Assembly: GCF_029846635.1 (NCBI RefSeq)
Contig: NZ_JARVTG010000002.1
Location: 1,095,501-1,159,500, forward strand
Length of the DNA: 64,000 nt
Direction: 5' to 3'
Source: Pokkaliibacter sp. MBI-7
GTDB lineage: Bacteria; Pseudomonadota; Gammaproteobacteria; Pseudomonadales; Balneatricaceae
A model generated the notes under the pieces. It saw only the letters and a list, made by a program, of their open reading frames with translations. It did no database searches and was not told the origin of the DNA. Position 1 is the stretch's first letter. Each line of letters begins with the position of its first letter. The translations under genes were made by a program, and so were the position numbers. Below, piece after piece: positions 60,544 to 64,000 of this stretch.

Positions 60544-60711
60544 GCTTTTTTCGATTCAAGCCGTACTGAGCATGGAATCAGCGGAATTTACCCGGCGCTG
60601 GACCTTGGTCGCATTGGCAGTTACGTATTGCCTCGTTCTAATTAACCGGCTTAAATGCCCGGCAGCCATCACCAAGTCACCCACCGATAACAACAATTAA
60701 GGTCACAATCC

Positions 60712-61371
60712 ATGTTCAAGATTCTGGTAGCAGATGACCACCCATTGTTCCGCGAAGCCATTTGCAGCGTGATCAGCGATGGTTTTCCGGGCAGTACCGT
60801 ACTGGAGAGTGCTGATCTGGATAGCACCGTTGTGATGGCTCAGCAACACGACGATCTTGACCTGATATTGCTCGACCTCAATATGCCCGGCATGAATGGC
60901 CTCAGCGGGCTGATCAGCCTGCGAAATGAATTACCGGACATTCCTACTGTTATCGTCTCCGCCGAAGAAGACAAGCATATCGTCCTGCAGGCGATTACCT
61001 ACGGTGCGGTTGGCTTTATTACCAAATCCCTGCCACGTCCTCAGATGCGCGAAGCCATCGGGCAGATACTGGACGGTAATGTCTATTTACCCGCCGATAT
61101 TATCCGCACCCAGCGTACAGCCCCCAATAAGCGCGAAGACGCACAGATTGACCCGACCCTGCTACAGGCATTGACACGCAAGCAACTGCAGGTGCTCGAA
61201 CACATGGCGAAAGGGGAATCCAATAAGCAGATTGCCTACAATCTGGATATTGCAGAAACCACGGTCAAAGCCCATGTCTCTGCCATATTGCGCAAACTCG
61301 GGGTACATAACCGGGTACAGGCAATTCTTTCGACCAGCGATATCGACTTCAGCGATTACCTGCGTCGCTAA
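60712..61371 (+). CDS. LuxR-type response regulator (AgmR/ErbR-like)
   Basis: 219 residues, REC receiver (residues 1-120, phosphoacceptor Asp in LDLILLDLNMPGMNG, Lys in GFITKSL) and LuxR-type HTH (LTRKQLQVLEHMAKGESNKQ, AETTVKAHVSAILRKLGVHN, residues 155-205). It resembles AgmR/ErbR/ExaE regulators of alcohol oxidation in Pseudomonas, consistent with the divergent ExaC gene. AAGG nine bases before the ATG. The hybrid kinase at 62026 may be its partner, although it is not in the same transcript. Confidence 0.85.
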   Translation: MFKILVADDHPLFREAICSVISDGFPGSTVLESADLDSTVVMAQQHDDLDLILLDLNMPGMNGLSGLISLRNELPDIPTVIVSAEEDKHIVLQAITYGAVGFITKSLPRPQMREAIGQILDGNVYLPADIIRTQRTAPNKREDAQIDPTLLQALTRKQLQVLEHMAKGESNKQIAYNLDIAETTVKAHVSAILRKLGVHNRVQAILSTSDIDFSDYLRR

Positions 61372-61713
61372 CAGTTGCAACGGCCACTCCCGATCAGCCA
61401 GAACTTCGCTGTGCAACCCCTATTTGTATCACTCCATTGCAATGATCGACGGTATCCACCCGATCAGTCACAACCTCTCACTGAACAATACTTATCATCA
61501 AACAGTGATTAATCCGTCACACAGGTGATGGATCATACTCCTGTCAGGGTTTGGGGTGCGGCCAGCTCACGGCTGTACCATTCGGCAAAGCAACCATCAG
61601 CCTGACATCATCACTATCGACAGATGGCGCGAAAGTTGCTCAGGACTGCCTGATAGGTCCCTATCTATAACAACCGAACCCACTCGTGATCTGAATGAGA
61701 GGGAGTTCCCAAG
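61372..61713. other. Gap between response-regulator and BON genes
   Basis: 342 bases. A hairpin (ATCCGTCAC / GTGATGGAT, ACAG loop, 61512-61533) probably ends the regulator transcript. GATAGG-TC-CCTATC (61652-61665) is an inverted repeat touching TATAAC (61666-61671), a candidate -10 for the BON gene. No gene seen. Confidence 0.4.
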
Positions 61714-62034
61714 ATGCGTAAGATAAAAGTCGCTGCAACTGCTGCCATTCTGACCACCTCAACGCTGGTCATGGCGGCCTCTCAGGGTATGTCGCCGCAT
61801 AGCTCTCTGCTTGAGCAATGTGCGTCTGCACTGACAACTATGGATATTCAGGCCCGATTGTGGATGGCGAACGAGATTCCGGCCCACCGCATCAGCGTCA
61901 CCACAAATGGGCGCGTGGTCACTCTGGCGGGTGAAGTAAGCTCCAAAACAGCGCAGGACAAAGCGATCCGTATCGCTACGCTGGCCAGAGATGTTGACCG
62001 GGTGATCGACAACCTGCAGGTCACCTCACTGTGA
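61714..62034 (+). CDS. BON-domain periplasmic protein
   Basis: 106 residues: a signal peptide (MRKIKVAATAAILTTSTLVMAAS) and a BON domain (residues 45-105) with the glycine motif in VTTNGRVVTLAGEVSSKTAQ and the closing AVDRVID-like DVDRVIDNLQVTSL. BON proteins such as OsmY bind membranes or carbohydrates and are often stress-induced. GAGAGGGAG precedes the ATG. Its stop overlaps the hybrid kinase gene by nine bases, convergently. Confidence 0.85.
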   Translation: MRKIKVAATAAILTTSTLVMAASQGMSPHSSLLEQCASALTTMDIQARLWMANEIPAHRISVTTNGRVVTLAGEVSSKTAQDKAIRIATLARDVDRVIDNLQVTSL

Positions 62035-64000
62035 GGCGACCTGACTGCCAAACAGCTGCAGTAATGCCATTTTGAGCTTCAGTGGTTTCACTGGCTTGTG
62101 CATCAGCAGATAACCCTGTTGTTTAATCTGCTGTTTCAGCTCCAGACTGTAATTGGCCGTAATCATCAGCACGGGTAGCGCGGTAGTACGCGCTGCATTG
62201 ATGTGCTCTACCACGTCCAGCCCTGTCGCCGTTTCGTTATCCAGATGGTAATCCGCAATCAGCAGCGCTGCCTGATCCTCAGTAATATCGACCTGGCGAT
62301 GAAGATCAGCCAGAGAGGTCGCACTGATGACCTGGCATCCCCACTTCTCAAGTAATGTTGTCATTGCTTCGCAGATGGCATGATCGTTATCCACCAGCCA
62401 GATGGGAGCCCATCCCAGATCAATATTCCCCGGCTGTGGCAGGCTGTCTCGGGTACTGGCACCAGCAGGCACCTGATCCGGCGCCAGTGGAATCGACACT
62501 GAGAACGTTGAGCCGCGACCGGGACGCGATGTCACCTTGACCTCATAGCCCAGCATCCGTGCAATCTTGTCAACAATGGCTAACCCCAGACCCAAACCGC
62601 GATCCTGACGATGAGCAGGTGGATTGACGCGACGGAACTCCTGGAAAATTTCCTCCTGCTTGTCAGCGGGAATCCCCATGCCCGTGTCCCACACCTCAAT
62701 ACAGACCTTGCCCCGACGCATACGACAACCCAGCAGGATGCCGCCGTGTGGTGTATAACGCACCGCGTTGCTGAGCAGATTGCGCAGAATACGCGATAAC
62801 AACTGCGGATCTGAGCTGACCTGCACCGCCAGAGGATGACAGCGAAAGTCCAGCCCCTCGGCTCCCGCTACCTGACGAAATTCGGTCGCCAGCACCGTCA
62901 GCAGATCGCGTAAGTCGAAGCTGACAATTTCGGCATGCATGACCCCTGCATCCAGTTTGGAAATATCGACCAGTGTCCCCAGCAGCGCCTCCACATCTTC
63001 AAGGGCGTGATTGATACTCTTCGCCAGATTACCCTGCTGCTCACTGACCTGCGCTTCCAGCAAAGCCCCGGTGAACAGGCGTGCAGCATTGAGAGGCTGC
63101 AGCAAATCGTGACTGACTGCCGCGAGGAATTTGGTTTTGGAAAGATTGGCCCGCTCCGCTTCCTGCTTGGCTTCCAGCATGCGTTGCTGGCTGCGCTGAC
63201 GCTCGGTGACCTCGTCGCGCAATTGGGCATTTAGGGTCGACAGCTCCTGTGTCCGCTCCTCAACCCGGGCTTCGAGACTCTGGTAAGCGAGCTGCAATGC
63301 TTCAGCATGTTTGCGCCGCTCGGTGATGTCCCTGATAAGCACGAAAATCCCCATCACCTTTGCCTTCTGCCCGGAAGACCCTGCCATAGCATCAGTGCCT
63401 GGCTGGCTGGCAAAGTTGGGCACATAAGTGCGCAGCAGATAGCGCTCCTGCCCACTGGCATTGGTTTCAGGAAATTCGAACGTCACTGTACGCCCGGCAA
63501 ATGCCTGCTCGATATAAGGCTGCAGGCGCGAATACTGCTGACGCCGGTGCATTTTGACCAGGGTATTGCCGATAGCACTGCCCCGCTGCCAGCCGTACCA
63601 GTCGTCATAGCCACGGTTAGTGAAGGTGTACCGCAGGTCGTCACCCACATAGGCAATCAGTGCCGGAATCTGATCAGTGATCTGTCTTACCCAACGCTCA
63701 CTCTCCTTCAGTGTCTCGGCATAGTGATAGCGCTCAGTGATATCAGTGAAGGTATTGACGACCCCACCGCTCGGCATCGCATGGCTGCGAACCTCCAGCA
63801 CCTTGCCATTTAACAGCCTTTGTTCATAAGCACTGCCACCCAGCAACTTACGATCTTTGCTGTCACTGCCCTGCCCCAGCTCGGTGGCGGCCAGCACCTC
63901 TGCCAGACGCATGTGGGGCTGTGCCTGGCTAACCCCGGTCAGGGCCAGAAAACGACCATTCCATAACTCCAGAAAACCATCGGCATTCACCACGGCCACA
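62026..64000 (-). CDS. PAS-containing hybrid sensor histidine kinase; 5' end cut by window edge
   Basis: At least 657 residues (N-terminus outside the window). In order: a PAS domain (near residue 1), a second PAS near residue 100 (QIPALIAYVGDDLRYTFTNR), a coiled coil, HisKA with AVSHDLLQPLNAARLFTGAL (phosphohistidine), HATPase with N box NLLSNAVRYTPHGG, G1 WDTGMGIP and G2 GLGLGLAIVDKIA, then a C-terminal receiver with IADYHLDNETATG (Asp). Layout and sequence resemble NahK/ErcS' kinases of Pseudomonas, which sit in the ethanol-oxidation regulatory set. That fits the exaC-like gene and response regulator here. Confidence 0.85.
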   Translation of the reverse strand, partial: VAVVNADGFLELWNGRFLALTGVSQAQPHMRLAEVLAATELGQGSDSKDRKLLGGSAYEQRLLNGKVLEVRSHAMPSGGVVNTFTDITERYHYAETLKESERWVRQITDQIPALIAYVGDDLRYTFTNRGYDDWYGWQRGSAIGNTLVKMHRRQQYSRLQPYIEQAFAGRTVTFEFPETNASGQERYLLRTYVPNFASQPGTDAMAGSSGQKAKVMGIFVLIRDITERRKHAEALQLAYQSLEARVEERTQELSTLNAQLRDEVTERQRSQQRMLEAKQEAERANLSKTKFLAAVSHDLLQPLNAARLFTGALLEAQVSEQQGNLAKSINHALEDVEALLGTLVDISKLDAGVMHAEIVSFDLRDLLTVLATEFRQVAGAEGLDFRCHPLAVQVSSDPQLLSRILRNLLSNAVRYTPHGGILLGCRMRRGKVCIEVWDTGMGIPADKQEEIFQEFRRVNPPAHRQDRGLGLGLAIVDKIARMLGYEVKVTSRPGRGSTFSVSIPLAPDQVPAGASTRDSLPQPGNIDLGWAPIWLVDNDHAICEAMTTLLEKWGCQVISATSLADLHRQVDITEDQAALLIADYHLDNETATGLDVVEHINAARTTALPVLMITANYSLELKQQIKQQGYLLMHKPVKPLKLKMALLQLFGSQVASQ

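Noticed and set aside
60506..60700. Small plus-strand frame of 64 codons upstream of the response regulator
   Set aside because: No ribosome binding site, spans the divergent promoter region, and has a mixed composition; no family recognised.
1..64000. CRISPR array, tRNA genes, insertion sequences, prophage or defence island
   Set aside because: No regularly spaced repeats, tRNA cloverleaf, transposase, integrase, or defence domain was seen; accessory-type composition change is also lacking.

Overview
The window is a 64 kb piece of a chromosome from a gammaproteobacterium, most likely a Pseudomonas/Oceanospirillales-type organism. The support is synteny: gyrA-serC-pheA-(tyrA-aroA fusion)-cmk-rpsA-ihfB-lapA-lapB-pyrF on one strand, and ubiG-mupP-yciK leading away from gyrA on the other. 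This is the arrangement known from Pseudomonas and relatives, but without hisC between pheA and tyrA. Base composition looks even, a little above 50% GC. I see no tRNA, rRNA, insertion sequence, prophage or CRISPR array. Genes are tightly packed, and many convergent pairs share a clean hairpin terminator.

Layout. (1) 1-5.8 kb: pyrD (cut by the window edge), an orphan batD, dusC, a glutathione S-transferase and riboflavin synthase. (2) 5.8-13.1 kb, minus strand: an osmoprotection locus, betI-betB-betA-choX-choW-choV. It pairs choline uptake by an ABC importer with oxidation to glycine betaine, and has a recognisable BetI-type operator and promoter in front of betI. (3) 13.2-23 kb: 3-hydroxybutyrate dehydrogenase, ammonium transporter, two EamA transporters (one divergent from a MarR regulator with paired operators), the tcdA/csdE/csdA sulfur-relay and tRNA-modification group, GIY-YIG protein, threonine aldolase and a GNAT enzyme. 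(4) 23-28.9 kb: a permuted-papain hydrolase, an Atm1-like ABC exporter, a HlyU-family protein, the little-studied PA2779/PA2778 pair, and rlmA. (5) 28.9-44.4 kb: the conserved housekeeping block described above. (6) 44.4-56.5 kb: mtgA, a deviant Smr protein, thiamine-binding and DJ-1 proteins, RHH and EAL-HDOD signalling proteins, pseudouridine synthase, SUI1, flavin reductase, thioesterase, an unusual S-adenosylhomocysteinase homologue, a PPOX flavoprotein, a degenerate GGDEF protein, a methyltransferase and DoxX. (7) 56.6-64 kb: a cupin-XRE regulator divergent from benE with two matching operator-like palindromes, then an ExaC-type aldehyde dehydrogenase, a LuxR-type response regulator, a BON protein and a hybrid histidine kinase (cut by the right edge).

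Most of the window is ordinary core genome. The best leads for something little described are the PA2779/PA2778 membrane-protein/cysteine-peptidase pair, the short S-adenosylhomocysteinase homologue with altered active-site residues, the Smr protein lacking its hallmark motifs, and several regulatory structures: the gyrA 5' leader, the rpsA leader, the choX leader, and the MarR and cupin-XRE operators. All calls come from reading the sequence and from recalled family knowledge; no searches were run.
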